DNA of 64,000 bases. Origin: Saprospiraceae bacterium (GTDB lineage Bacteria > Bacteroidota > Bacteroidia > Chitinophagales > Saprospiraceae). The stretch spans positions 1,458,001 to 1,522,000 of the forward strand of contig JADJOB010000002.1 of the NCBI GenBank assembly GCA_016714025.1, written 5' to 3'. Of this stretch, positions 26,708 through 34,069 are shown piece by piece. Positions within the stretch are counted from its first letter, which is position 1. Each line of letters opens with the position of its first letter. The position numbers and the translations under genes are program-made. A model generated the notes under the pieces. It did no database searches, was not told the origin of the DNA, and was given only the letters and a program-made list of their open reading frames with translations.

Positions 26708-26789
26708 CGGACCGGACGGGAACCAGTCCCCATAGCATTGTGGGGCTCGAACCCGTCCCCACAGGATTGTGGGGATGACAGGGCGGCAT
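26708..26789 (-). pseudogene. tRNA-Asp fragment B
   Basis: The same tRNA 3' fragment with two palindromic inserts. One lies in the T-loop (around 26727-26745) and one lies between the T-arm and the anticodon segment (26756-26775). The segment ctcgaacccg from the T-loop is still present between them. Confidence 0.85.
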
Positions 26790-26812
26790 ACAAACAATGA
26801 GGAATTTAGAAT

Positions 26813-27085
26813 TTAAGGAATAAAAGTTTTGATAATATTTTTAGGAGAATCAATCAAAGCCAAGATCCTTTCATTAGTCGCTTTTTTCAAATTTTTTTCC
26901 CTAATCAAAGCATCAGACTTGGAAGAAAACTGCTCAATATAAACCAGTTTCCAAGGCATAAATTTGGAAGTATATTTAGATAGACCATCATTATGTTGCT
27001 TAAGTCTAAGAACGGGGTTCATAGAAAACCCTTTGTAAAAAGTACCATTTTGCAAACTGACAATGATGTAGACAAAAAAAGGCAT
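26813..27085 (-). CDS. GIY-YIG nuclease, array copy 2
   Basis: 90 aa, catalytic residues Y6, Y17, R27 and E63 kept. It differs from copy 1 by L22M and V85I and by a few silent changes (for example AAG to AAA near the end). The ATG follows the T-run of the hairpin by only a few bases. It is the most diverged copy at the DNA level. Confidence 0.9.
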   Translation of the reverse strand: MPFFVYIIVSLQNGTFYKGFSMNPVLRLKQHNDGLSKYTSKFMPWKLVYIEQFSSKSDALIREKNLKKATNERILALIDSPKNIIKTFIP

Positions 27086-27124
27086 ATAGAAAAAAAAAGC
27101 TCCACCAAATAAGTGAAGCTTTTG

Positions 27125-27182
27125 CGGACCGGACGGGACTCGAACCCGTCCCCACAGGATTGTGGGGATGACAGGGCGGCAT
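27125..27182 (-). pseudogene. tRNA-Asp fragment C
   Basis: The fragment closest to the real tRNA. The T-arm reads ggacgggactcgaacccg without the second palindrome, and only the palindrome between T-arm and anticodon segment is present. Confidence 0.85.
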
Positions 27183-27205
27183 ACAAATAATGAGGAATTT
27201 AGAAT

Positions 27206-27478
27206 TTAAGGAATAAAAGTCTTGACAATATTTTTAGGAGAATCAATCAAAGCCAAGATCCTTTCATTAGTCGCTTTTTTCAAATTTTTTTCCCTAATCA
27301 AAGCATCATACTTGGAAGAAAACTGCTCAATATAAACCAGTTTCCAAGGCATAAATTTGGAAGTATATTTGGATAGACCATCATTATGTTGCTTAAGTCT
27401 AAGAACGGGGTTCAGAGAAAACCCTTTGTAAAAAGTACCATTTTGCAAACTGACAATGATGTAGACAAAAAAAGGCAT
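27206..27478 (-). CDS. GIY-YIG nuclease, array copy 3
   Basis: 90 aa. It differs from copy 1 only by S57Y in the SSKSDALIREK helix. All four catalytic positions are intact. Same position relative to the hairpin and the tRNA fragment as the other copies. Confidence 0.9.
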   Translation of the reverse strand: MPFFVYIIVSLQNGTFYKGFSLNPVLRLKQHNDGLSKYTSKFMPWKLVYIEQFSSKYDALIREKNLKKATNERILALIDSPKNIVKTFIP

Positions 27479-27517
27479 ATAGAAAAAAAAAGCTCCACCA
27501 AATAAGTGAAGCTTTTG

Positions 27518-27594
27518 CGGACCGGACGGGAACCAGTCCCCATAGCATTGTGGGGATCGAACCCGTCCCCACAGGATTGTGGGGATGACGGCAT
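27518..27594 (-). pseudogene. tRNA-Asp fragment D
   Basis: Two palindromes as in fragment B, plus loss of a few bases in the anticodon segment (gatgacggcat in place of gatgacagggcggcat) and gatcga for gctcga in the T-loop. Confidence 0.85.
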
Positions 27595-27617
27595 ACAAAT
27601 AATGAGGAATTTAGAAT

Positions 27618-27890
27618 TTAAGGAATAAAAGTCTTGACAATATTTTTAGGAGAATCAATCAAAGCCAAGATCCTTTCATTAGTCGCTTTTTTCAAATTTT
27701 TTTCCCTAATCAAAGCATCAGACTTGGAAGAAAACTGCTCAATATAAACCAGTTTCCAAGGCATAAATTTGGAAGTATATTTGGATAGACCATCATTATG
27801 TTGCTTAAGTCTAAGAACGGGGTTCAGAGAAAACCCTTTGTAAAAAGTACCATTTTGCAAACTGACAATGATGTAGACAAAAAAAGGCAT
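27618..27890 (-). CDS. GIY-YIG nuclease, array copy 4
   Basis: 90 aa, protein identical to copy 1, with Y6, Y17, R27 and E63. Identity of non-adjacent copies fits unequal crossing-over or gene conversion within the array. Confidence 0.9.
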   Translation of the reverse strand: MPFFVYIIVSLQNGTFYKGFSLNPVLRLKQHNDGLSKYTSKFMPWKLVYIEQFSSKSDALIREKNLKKATNERILALIDSPKNIVKTFIP

Positions 27891-27927
27891 ATAGAAAAAA
27901 AGCTCCACCAAATAAGTGAAGCTTTTG

Positions 27928-28009
27928 CGGACCGGACGGGAACCAGTCCCCATAGCATTGTGGGGCTCGAACCCGTCCCCACAGGATTGTGGGGATGACA
28001 GGGCGGCAT
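27928..28009 (-). pseudogene. tRNA-Asp fragment E
   Basis: Two palindromes, nearly the same as fragment B. It differs from it in the tail just beyond the tRNA-derived part (caatgtgg for caatgagg). Confidence 0.85.
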
Positions 28010-28032
28010 ACAAACAATGTGGAATTTAGAAT

Positions 28033-28305
28033 TTAAGGAATAAAAGTCTTGACAATATTTTTAGGAGAATCAATCAAAGCCAAGATCCTTTCATTAGTCG
28101 CTTTTTTCAAATTTTTTTCCCTAATCAAAGCATCAGACTTGGAAGAAAACTGCTCAATATAAACCAGTTTCCAAGGCATAAATTGGGAAGTATATTTGGA
28201 TAGACCATCATTATGTTGCTTAAGTCTAAGAACGGGGTTCAGAGAAAACCCTTTGTAAGAAGTACCATTTTGCAAACTGACAATGATGTAGACAAAAAAA
28301 GGCAT
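28033..28305 (-). CDS. GIY-YIG nuclease, array copy 5 (next to the intact tRNA)
   Basis: 90 aa. Differs from copy 1 by F16S, directly before the YIG-strand tyrosine, and by K41Q. Catalytic residues are kept. This copy is the direct downstream neighbour of the functional tRNA-Asp, 39 bp away, separated from it by the tRNA terminator hairpin. Its expression probably depends on read-through of that hairpin, since no TAnnTTTG box is seen in between. Confidence 0.9.
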   Translation of the reverse strand: MPFFVYIIVSLQNGTSYKGFSLNPVLRLKQHNDGLSKYTSQFMPWKLVYIEQFSSKSDALIREKNLKKATNERILALIDSPKNIVKTFIP

Positions 28306-28310
28306 ATAGA

Positions 28311-28340
28311 AAAAAAAGCTCCACCAAATAAGTGAAGCTT
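28311..28340 (-). terminator. tRNA-Asp terminator, repeated in front of every nuclease copy
   Basis: On the minus strand AGCTTCAC (28339-28332) pairs with GTGGAGCT (28324-28317) with one G-T pair, followed by a run of T. The same hairpin precedes each of the five nuclease genes; its T-run length varies between copies. Confidence 0.85.
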
Positions 28341-28343
28341 TTG

Positions 28344-28417
28344 CGGACCGGACGGGACTCGAACCCGCGACCTCCGCCGTGACAGGGCGGCATTCTAACC
28401 AACTGAACTACCGATCC
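28344..28417 (-). tRNA. tRNA-Asp (anticodon GTC)
   Basis: A 74-nt cloverleaf without encoded CCA. The acceptor GGATCGG pairs with CCGGTCC, the D-arm contains TAGTTCAGTTGGTTAGA, the anticodon loop CTGTCAC gives GTC, and the T-arm is CGGGTTCGAGTCCCG. The discriminator base is G. It is the only full copy; five 3' fragments lie downstream in the array. Confidence 0.97.
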
Positions 28418-28436
28418 AAAGTAGAAATTGGAGGTG

Positions 28437-28466
28437 CAAATTTACAATTATTCTATTGTTTTCAAA
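28437..28466 (-). promoter_or_regulatory. Consensus promoter of tRNA-Asp
   Basis: Minus strand: TTTG (28466-28463), an 18-bp spacer, then TAAATTTG (28444-28437). This is the best full match to the Bacteroidota TTTG-N-TAnnTTTG promoter in the window and lies about 20 bp before the mature tRNA 5' end. Confidence 0.85.
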
Positions 28467-28556
28467 GGATTCGAAATAATAAAACTAAAATCACATTAAA
28501 TTTAATATAAATATATAAATAACTTATAATCAAAAATTAATATATTTAATATTTAT

Positions 28557-29393
28557 TTAATTTGGTTGATTCTTGTATTTTTGAATGGCTTCGCGAATCC
28601 GTTCGATCCGATTTTCAGGATCCGGGTGTGTGCTCAATCGCTCCGGGGTTCTGTTTGGACCGCCTGCTGCTTTTAAAATTTCCATGACTCCAATCAATTC
28701 TTCTGGATTGTACCCGGAATCCATCATGAGTTTCACACCAATTTCATCGGATTGCAATTCCTGGTCTCTCCCATAAGGCATGGAAAAAAACTGGTTTAGT
28801 AAAGCAGAAACACCTTGTCCGGTTGCATAATCTCCTGTTGCGACCGTTGCAGCACCCGATAGACCTTCAAAAAGTTCGGTCTGTGTGATCCGCTCACCAC
28901 CGTGTCGTGCAATAACGTGGCCTATTTCATGACCAAATACCCCAGCCAGCTGATCTTCATTTTTCAATTTATTAAATAATGCTGCGGTTATAAATACCTG
29001 TCCTCCTGGCAACGCAAATGCATTTATAACCTCTTCATCAGCCAATAAATGAAAATCATATTGATACGGTGTTTTACTAGCTATGGTACTTTGTACCAGT
29101 TTCCGCCCAACGCTTTTAACCAGATCTTGTCCTCGTTGATCAGGGTGTAAACCTCCGTGTTGTTGAATCATTGCCGGAGCTGTATTTAAACCAAGCGCGA
29201 TTTCTTGTTCCGGACTAATACCAACATGTTGGTATTTGCCGGTATACTCATTGTAAGTCTTTGTGCTACAGTATTTAAAGTATGAAAACCCTGCAATGAT
29301 CAAAGCCAGTATTAAAGTGCTTCCAATTCTAGAGTTACCGAATCCCATCTGACTCACTTGGTTTTGCTCGTTAGACCTTCTAAAAATACTCAT
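28557..29393 (-). CDS. M48-family metalloprotease
   Basis: 278 aa. One N-terminal membrane segment (STLILALIIAGFSYFKYC, about 25-42) anchors a periplasm-facing zinc protease. The zinc motif HEIGH occurs in GVFGHEIGHVIARHGG and the third ligand in QSDEIGVKLM. Upstream are INAFALPGGQVFI and other blocks of the BepA/HtpX-like M48 group, which degrade misfolded outer membrane proteins in other bacteria (family knowledge). A -7 box lies at 29408-29415. Confidence 0.9.
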   Translation of the reverse strand: MSIFRRSNEQNQVSQMGFGNSRIGSTLILALIIAGFSYFKYCSTKTYNEYTGKYQHVGISPEQEIALGLNTAPAMIQQHGGLHPDQRGQDLVKSVGRKLVQSTIASKTPYQYDFHLLADEEVINAFALPGGQVFITAALFNKLKNEDQLAGVFGHEIGHVIARHGGERITQTELFEGLSGAATVATGDYATGQGVSALLNQFFSMPYGRDQELQSDEIGVKLMMDSGYNPEELIGVMEILKAAGGPNRTPERLSTHPDPENRIERIREAIQKYKNQPN

Positions 29394-29407
29394 TTCTATA
29401 TTTTTTC

Positions 29408-29415
29408 CAAATCTA
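29408..29415 (-). promoter_or_regulatory. -7 element of the M48 protease gene
   Basis: Minus-strand TAGATTTG matches TAnnTTTG, 14 bp before the ATG at 29393. Confidence 0.5.
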
Positions 29416-29571
29416 CAAAAGCTTTTTTTTGATGCACTATAAAATGAATATTTGCGTTTAATTTGTTTCTGTAGTACATTTACAGAACGAATCGCCCTCT
29501 TTCAATATTCTTATAAAGCACTAACCCTATTTTCAGGGAAATCTTTTTGATAACCTAAATTTATTAGTATT

Positions 29572-30243
29572 ATGAAAAATTCAGTTTTTACTACTGCAAT
29601 TGGAATCCTTTCCATTGTTTGTTCATTTTTTGGTTGCGGGTCATCAGACGATGGTCCTTCCGGCCCATCCAAACTTATGTTTATAAATGGTATTTTAGAT
29701 GGAAAATTAAGTACCGTTTTGGTAGAAGATTCCGTAATTGTAGCTCTTACTGCTGGTTTCGGCGGCATTACGCAATATCAGGAAATCAATAGTGGGAATC
29801 AGAATTTTAAAATTCGGGATAATGTATCAAATACTTTTGTCGTAAATGCCAATTTTAATATTGGATCTGCTAAAAATTATTCACTGATGGCTATTGGAAC
29901 ACTAAGTTCACCCGAGCTTATAATCAACGAGGATGATTTAAGTGTTGCGGATACAACCAAAGGCTATATTCGGTTGATCAACTTGTCTGCAAATTCCAAT
30001 CCTATGACCATGTCCATTAGCTCCGGAGCTGATTTGGTTACTGGAGTAAATTATAAATCGACCTCCTTGTTTACTAGTTTGACACCTGCTAAACACGACC
30101 TGACCATAAAATCCGGTGCGACCGTAGTTGTTAGCATATCAAACCTAAATATTCTTCCAAATAAGAAATACAGTATTTTGATCACAGGTTTAGTAAATCA
30201 GACTCCAAAGGCTAGCTATAACATCATTGTCAATAAACTGTAA
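29572..30243 (+). CDS. DUF4397-domain lipoprotein
   Basis: 223 aa with a lipoprotein signal (MKNSVFTTAIGILSIVCSFFGCG; the lipidated Cys is in FFGC) and one or two DUF4397-type beta modules. These are seen in LMFINGILDGKLSTVLVED and again in GYIRLINLSANSNPMTMSIS, then NYKSTSLFTSLTPAKHDLTI. The family is common in Bacteroidota surface lipoproteins; its function is unknown. A near-consensus box (TAAATTTA) lies just upstream. It converges with the M1 peptidase gene. Confidence 0.8.
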   Translation: MKNSVFTTAIGILSIVCSFFGCGSSDDGPSGPSKLMFINGILDGKLSTVLVEDSVIVALTAGFGGITQYQEINSGNQNFKIRDNVSNTFVVNANFNIGSAKNYSLMAIGTLSSPELIINEDDLSVADTTKGYIRLINLSANSNPMTMSISSGADLVTGVNYKSTSLFTSLTPAKHDLTIKSGATVVVSISNLNILPNKKYSILITGLVNQTPKASYNIIVNKL

Positions 30244-30405
30244 GAGTGGATTTGATTTAACTTTCTGATACCTGCTTGTTTAATTGTTTATTTTAAACAC
30301 ATTTACCAGGTTTCGATAATTCATGCAACAAGTTATTGCATGCAGCTGTGAAGTCTATTTTGTAATATTCCCAATGAGTAATTTATACCTCAATGGTTTA
30401 TATTT

Positions 30406-33400
30406 TTAAATCTGAATATGTTTTAACAATTCTCTAAACTCAGGAATTTGTAAGTTAATTGAAAAGCTAACTCGGTTCCAATAGGAATTGTTTTCAACAG
30501 AATTGTACAATGTATTAATATACGCTGAATTAACCAATGGGAAGTAAATACAAAACCGATCATACAGTAAATTCAACTGGATTCCACCACTATAAATAAT
30601 TCTGTTTTTTGATTCTATTTGTTTTTGATCGTAATACCCTAAATCTAAATAAGGTTTAATAAAACTGCCAATTTTTGGAATTGGTAAATCCGTTGTTAGG
30701 TTCAAGGAAGCTATAAATCGATTGCTATTCCCAATATTATCACGTTGACTTGCTCCATGATTCAACTTAAATCCGCCCTGGCGAATAAAAATTTGTTGGG
30801 AACTCAATCCATGATCTGCTGATCTTCCAAGAAAGAGGGCTTCATTTTCACCATCTAAATAATTTTGAAATGCCAGGCCAGTCGATCCAACATAAGAAGT
30901 CGATTTAGAGCGACTGGAAATTGCATCGGAATGTCGTTCACTATTGTATGGGTAACACGATACATACATCCTGGATGAAAAATAGCGCTTATTACTATAA
31001 CGGAACTCCTTCAGAAATTGCATTTCAAGGTTGACAAGGGATTGTGTTCCACCGTAAACCAACCCATGTTTGTAAAAGTTTAGGTGTAAAGCCAATTCGG
31101 AATTTCCTAAAATTGAAAACTGATTGTATTGATAGTTTAGTTTATGCGCTGAACGCCAGAAATCTGATACTGTCCCATGGTTTGTTAAACTATCATTAAA
31201 GCGAAGGTATTCATCCTTGATAAAATAACTGGTCCATTGGATGTTTGAGGTTCGGTTTAAATAGGCTTCATGACTAAAATCAAATTTTAGGTAAGGGCTT
31301 AATTGGTAATATGCTAATGTGTTTCCTAGTAATTCATTGTATGCATAGGTTTTTAAATTTAATCCAAGCTTGATTGAATGAATGGATTGATCCGCTATAT
31401 ACCAGATATAACTTAGTTTGGATTGGCCACTTAACGAATTGCTTTTTAAACTATATAACGGCAATAGATCAATTCTGAAATTTTGACTGGGAAGCCAGGG
31501 TTTAGAAATGAACATTCCAATTTGAAAACCATTGTATTGATTGTATCCCAGACAGGGTGTTAAACCAATATCTGTTTGATGGTTTTGATCAATCAAGGGA
31601 AACAAATGGAATTTTAGCGCTTCGGTTTTTTTAAAAATTCCTTTTGGCCTGGTGTAATTGTTGTAATCATTTAAATCAAATGAAATGTGGTCTGGGTCCA
31701 GGCTGATATAATCAAAAGGTATTTTGGGAAGGTGTATTGTTTTCAAACCTTTAAATCCATCAATCCATTTTACATAGACCACGCTGTCATTTTTAATCAT
31801 ACCAATTTGAATCGGTGCATCAATTGATTTTCTGTTGCAGATGGTTACCGATACACTATCTCCCTTAGTTTTTATTTTAGACAAAGCATAATCACATTTT
31901 CTTTCTGAACTAAGCAATCCATCAAACAGCCAGGAATAATTGCTGAATGTTTTTTGATGGAAAATATTATGCAAATCTTCCGGATAGGGATGTTTAAATT
32001 TCCAGGTTTCATAGTAAGATTGCATAATTTCTTTAAATGTTGTCTTTCCTAGATATTTTTCTACATATTCAAAAAACCATGCTGTTTTATAATATACATC
32101 CAGCCCATAGTTTAATTCACTAAACATTTTAGAATGCTTGTTTGGGTATTGATCTATGGCTTGTTTTGCAAATAATTGATACTGTAATTGTTTAAAATTG
32201 GTATTGCCTGTAATCTTTTTTAAAGGACCTGTTAGTTCAACGTATGTTGACGGTACATCCACACCACGAACATACTGGTTCTCATAAAATGTATTGATCC
32301 CTTCATCCATAAACGGATGTTCACGTTCATTGCTTGCTAAAATTCCATACAACCAATTATGTCCGACTTCATGCGCAATGACTTCGTCTAAATACGTTTT
32401 ACTATAACTTGGACCGATCACGGTAATCATGGGGTATTCCATACCACCACCTACACCCAAACTGCTTTCAACAGCACTTGCTTGAGGATAAGGATAGGGT
32501 CCTAATTGTTCTGAATAAAATCGGATGGATTTTTTAACGGAATGTATGGATTCATCCCAAAGATCTGGCGAAGTAAAATAACTTTGACACAATACCGAAC
32601 GTACGTTTGTTAGTTGCACTGTATCCTGTTGAATCAAGAAGGATTTGTCAGCAAACCAGGCAAAATCATGAACATCTTTAGCTGCAAATTGAATCGTTTT
32701 AAATTGACCTGCAGACTCAGCTAAAAACAGACTGTCTGCCTCCGTTTTATTTGAAAGAACATCCTTGGTGAATTGGATTCGTTGATTGATATATTCGTGT
32801 TCGTTTGCAGTTTCCAAAGTTCCCGTTGCGGCAACAATGTAATTTTGTGGAAGTGTTATTTGCACATTGAATTGAGCAAATTCAGAATAAAATTCACCTT
32901 GATCCAGATAGGGCATTAGGTGCCAGCCTTTGCGATCGTACACAGCTGGCTTTGGATACCATTGACTGATTTGGTAAGTTTGTCCAATATGCCCCATTCT
33001 ACTAACTGTTGTGGGTATTTTTACATAAAACGGGGTTTCAATTAATACACTGTCACCGGGATGCAATACCTCGGGTAATTGGAGCCAGGCCATATCTTCC
33101 GGCAAATTGGTTTGATCGAGGACAGCATTTAAACCGTTTACTTTAAATTGGAGGCTGTCTATGTATCCTGTTTCCGATGCATTTGCGTGGTAAAATTTTA
33201 AATCTCCTTGTCGTATTTTCTGTCTGGCAAATTCAGTTTTTTGATTCTTATAAGCATTCGGCCATAAATGAAATCCAATTTTATCCAATAAATCCGGACT
33301 GTTGTTTACATATTTTATTTTGAGGAATGCTGAGAGCGCATGGTTTTGATCATCCAGGCTAAGCTGGATTGTGTAATCCAATCGTTGCTGAAAATAAGGC

Positions 33401-33558
33401 GTTTGAGCCTGTACTTTAATGCTCCAATCAAAAATTATACAACTGACCAGGATTACGAATTGAATGAAAAAATTAGATGAGCAATTACGTTTGTGGTGTA
33501 TTTTCTTTAAAGCATTTTGAATGCTGTTGTAAGTTGATATGACTGGTATAAAAAGCAT
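30406..33558 (-). CDS. Secreted M1-family metallopeptidase with long C-terminal region
   Basis: 1,050 aa. After a hydrophobic signal region (FFIQFVILVSCIIFDWSIKV) comes the aminopeptidase-N-like beta domain (DYTIQLSLDDQNHALSAFLK), the substrate loop SSLGVGGGMEYPMITVIG and the zinc motif HEVGHNWLYG with the third ligand in FMDEGINTFYE. The last ~400 residues (from about 640) are beta-rich and aromatic, with strands such as LALHLNFYKHGLVYGG that suggest an outer-membrane-like barrel. This layout is known in Bacteroidota M1 peptidases. No T9SS sorting domain is visible. The start could lie further in, since no promoter decides between the first ATG codons. Confidence 0.87.
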   Translation of the reverse strand: MLFIPVISTYNSIQNALKKIHHKRNCSSNFFIQFVILVSCIIFDWSIKVQAQTPYFQQRLDYTIQLSLDDQNHALSAFLKIKYVNNSPDLLDKIGFHLWPNAYKNQKTEFARQKIRQGDLKFYHANASETGYIDSLQFKVNGLNAVLDQTNLPEDMAWLQLPEVLHPGDSVLIETPFYVKIPTTVSRMGHIGQTYQISQWYPKPAVYDRKGWHLMPYLDQGEFYSEFAQFNVQITLPQNYIVAATGTLETANEHEYINQRIQFTKDVLSNKTEADSLFLAESAGQFKTIQFAAKDVHDFAWFADKSFLIQQDTVQLTNVRSVLCQSYFTSPDLWDESIHSVKKSIRFYSEQLGPYPYPQASAVESSLGVGGGMEYPMITVIGPSYSKTYLDEVIAHEVGHNWLYGILASNEREHPFMDEGINTFYENQYVRGVDVPSTYVELTGPLKKITGNTNFKQLQYQLFAKQAIDQYPNKHSKMFSELNYGLDVYYKTAWFFEYVEKYLGKTTFKEIMQSYYETWKFKHPYPEDLHNIFHQKTFSNYSWLFDGLLSSERKCDYALSKIKTKGDSVSVTICNRKSIDAPIQIGMIKNDSVVYVKWIDGFKGLKTIHLPKIPFDYISLDPDHISFDLNDYNNYTRPKGIFKKTEALKFHLFPLIDQNHQTDIGLTPCLGYNQYNGFQIGMFISKPWLPSQNFRIDLLPLYSLKSNSLSGQSKLSYIWYIADQSIHSIKLGLNLKTYAYNELLGNTLAYYQLSPYLKFDFSHEAYLNRTSNIQWTSYFIKDEYLRFNDSLTNHGTVSDFWRSAHKLNYQYNQFSILGNSELALHLNFYKHGLVYGGTQSLVNLEMQFLKEFRYSNKRYFSSRMYVSCYPYNSERHSDAISSRSKSTSYVGSTGLAFQNYLDGENEALFLGRSADHGLSSQQIFIRQGGFKLNHGASQRDNIGNSNRFIASLNLTTDLPIPKIGSFIKPYLDLGYYDQKQIESKNRIIYSGGIQLNLLYDRFCIYFPLVNSAYINTLYNSVENNSYWNRVSFSINLQIPEFRELLKHIQI

Positions 33559-33642
33559 TTTATGTGAGGGATGGTTTATTTAAAATTGTATTCTATTGAA
33601 ATGGATTTCGTAGTAACTTTAGGACAAATAAACCAAAATTTT

Positions 33643-33984
33643 ATGAGTGCGTTTGATGATAAATTAGATTTTCTGCTTGGTGAAGCAACTAAATTGGGCT
33701 TGAATATAAATCTGGACTTGTTTTCAAAGGTTGCAAAAGGCCTCGGTCCAAGTTTATACAGCGACGATGCCGCCCTGGTGTCCAGTTCTGATCCGGATGA
33801 AATGAATCGGGTTAAAACCAGTTTTTTAAATGGAAAATTAGGAATAACCGATGACCAAGCCATTGAAGAGGCTTTGGCAGAAGTTGTAGCCCAGTTTGGC
33901 TCCAGTAATCGCAATAAGTATCGGGCAATTTTTTATTACCTTTTAGTAGAAAAATTTGGAAAAGCCTCTGTTTATGGGGATTAA
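33643..33984 (+). CDS. DUF2853-family protein
   Basis: A small protein of about 113 aa starting MSAFDDKLDFLLGEATKLGL. It is soluble, helical and acidic, with no signal peptide, matching the DUF2853 family whose role is unknown. A longer frame from 33571 is unlikely because a -7-like sequence TAACTTTA (33614-33621) lies inside it. It lies just before the paaE promoter but has its own, so a link to phenylacetate use is not shown. Confidence 0.75.
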   Translation: MSAFDDKLDFLLGEATKLGLNINLDLFSKVAKGLGPSLYSDDAALVSSSDPDEMNRVKTSFLNGKLGITDDQAIEEALAEVVAQFGSSNRNKYRAIFYYLLVEKFGKASVYGD

Positions 33985-34034
33985 ATTTTAATAATTTACA
34001 TTTTTCCAAAAAGAATTTGTTTGAATATTTGATT

Positions 34035-34065
34035 TTTGAACTCTGCTGTGATTATGGTAAATTTG
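34035..34065 (+). promoter_or_regulatory. Promoter of the paaEABCDGH operon
   Basis: TTTG (34035-34038), a 19-bp spacer and TAAATTTG (34058-34065) match the Bacteroidota consensus. The box ends 4 bp before the paaE ATG, so the transcript is probably leaderless or nearly so. Confidence 0.75.
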
Positions 34066-34069
34066 CGCT

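Larger units (their letters stand above)
26319..28343 (-). repeat. Tandem array of five tRNA-fragment/GIY-YIG nuclease units
   Basis: Five head-to-tail units of about 389, 417, 393, 410 and 416 bp run leftward from the intact tRNA-Asp gene. Read on the minus strand, each unit is a terminator-like hairpin (the one that follows the tRNA), a 90-codon GIY-YIG gene, a ~50-bp tail, then a fragment of tRNA-Asp that contains the anticodon stem-loop 5' part and the T-arm/3' acceptor strand. Units are nearly identical in the gene and vary mainly inside the tRNA fragment, where GC-rich mini-palindromes have been gained or lost. The spacing and the tRNA 3'-end direct repeats resemble tandem integration or amplification at a tRNA gene. 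Confidence 0.92.

Noticed and set aside
26708..26789. Tandem functional tRNA genes in the array
   Set aside because: The fragments lack the 5' acceptor strand and D-arm and carry insertions; only 28344-28417 folds as a full tRNA.
26588..26797. Longer frames that extend the GIY-YIG genes upstream (proteins starting MYAALSSPQSCGDG or MFVCRPVIP) and the matching frames in other units
   Set aside because: They read through the tRNA fragment and hairpin. The conserved family start is MPFFVYI, and copy 5, next to the intact tRNA, has no such extension.
26319..28343. CRISPR array
   Set aside because: Units are about 400 bp, contain genes and have no short spacers; there are no cas genes.
30322..30342. 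Inverted repeat catgcaa/ttgcatg as a terminator between the DUF4397 and M1 genes
   Set aside because: Short stem with no T-run on either strand.
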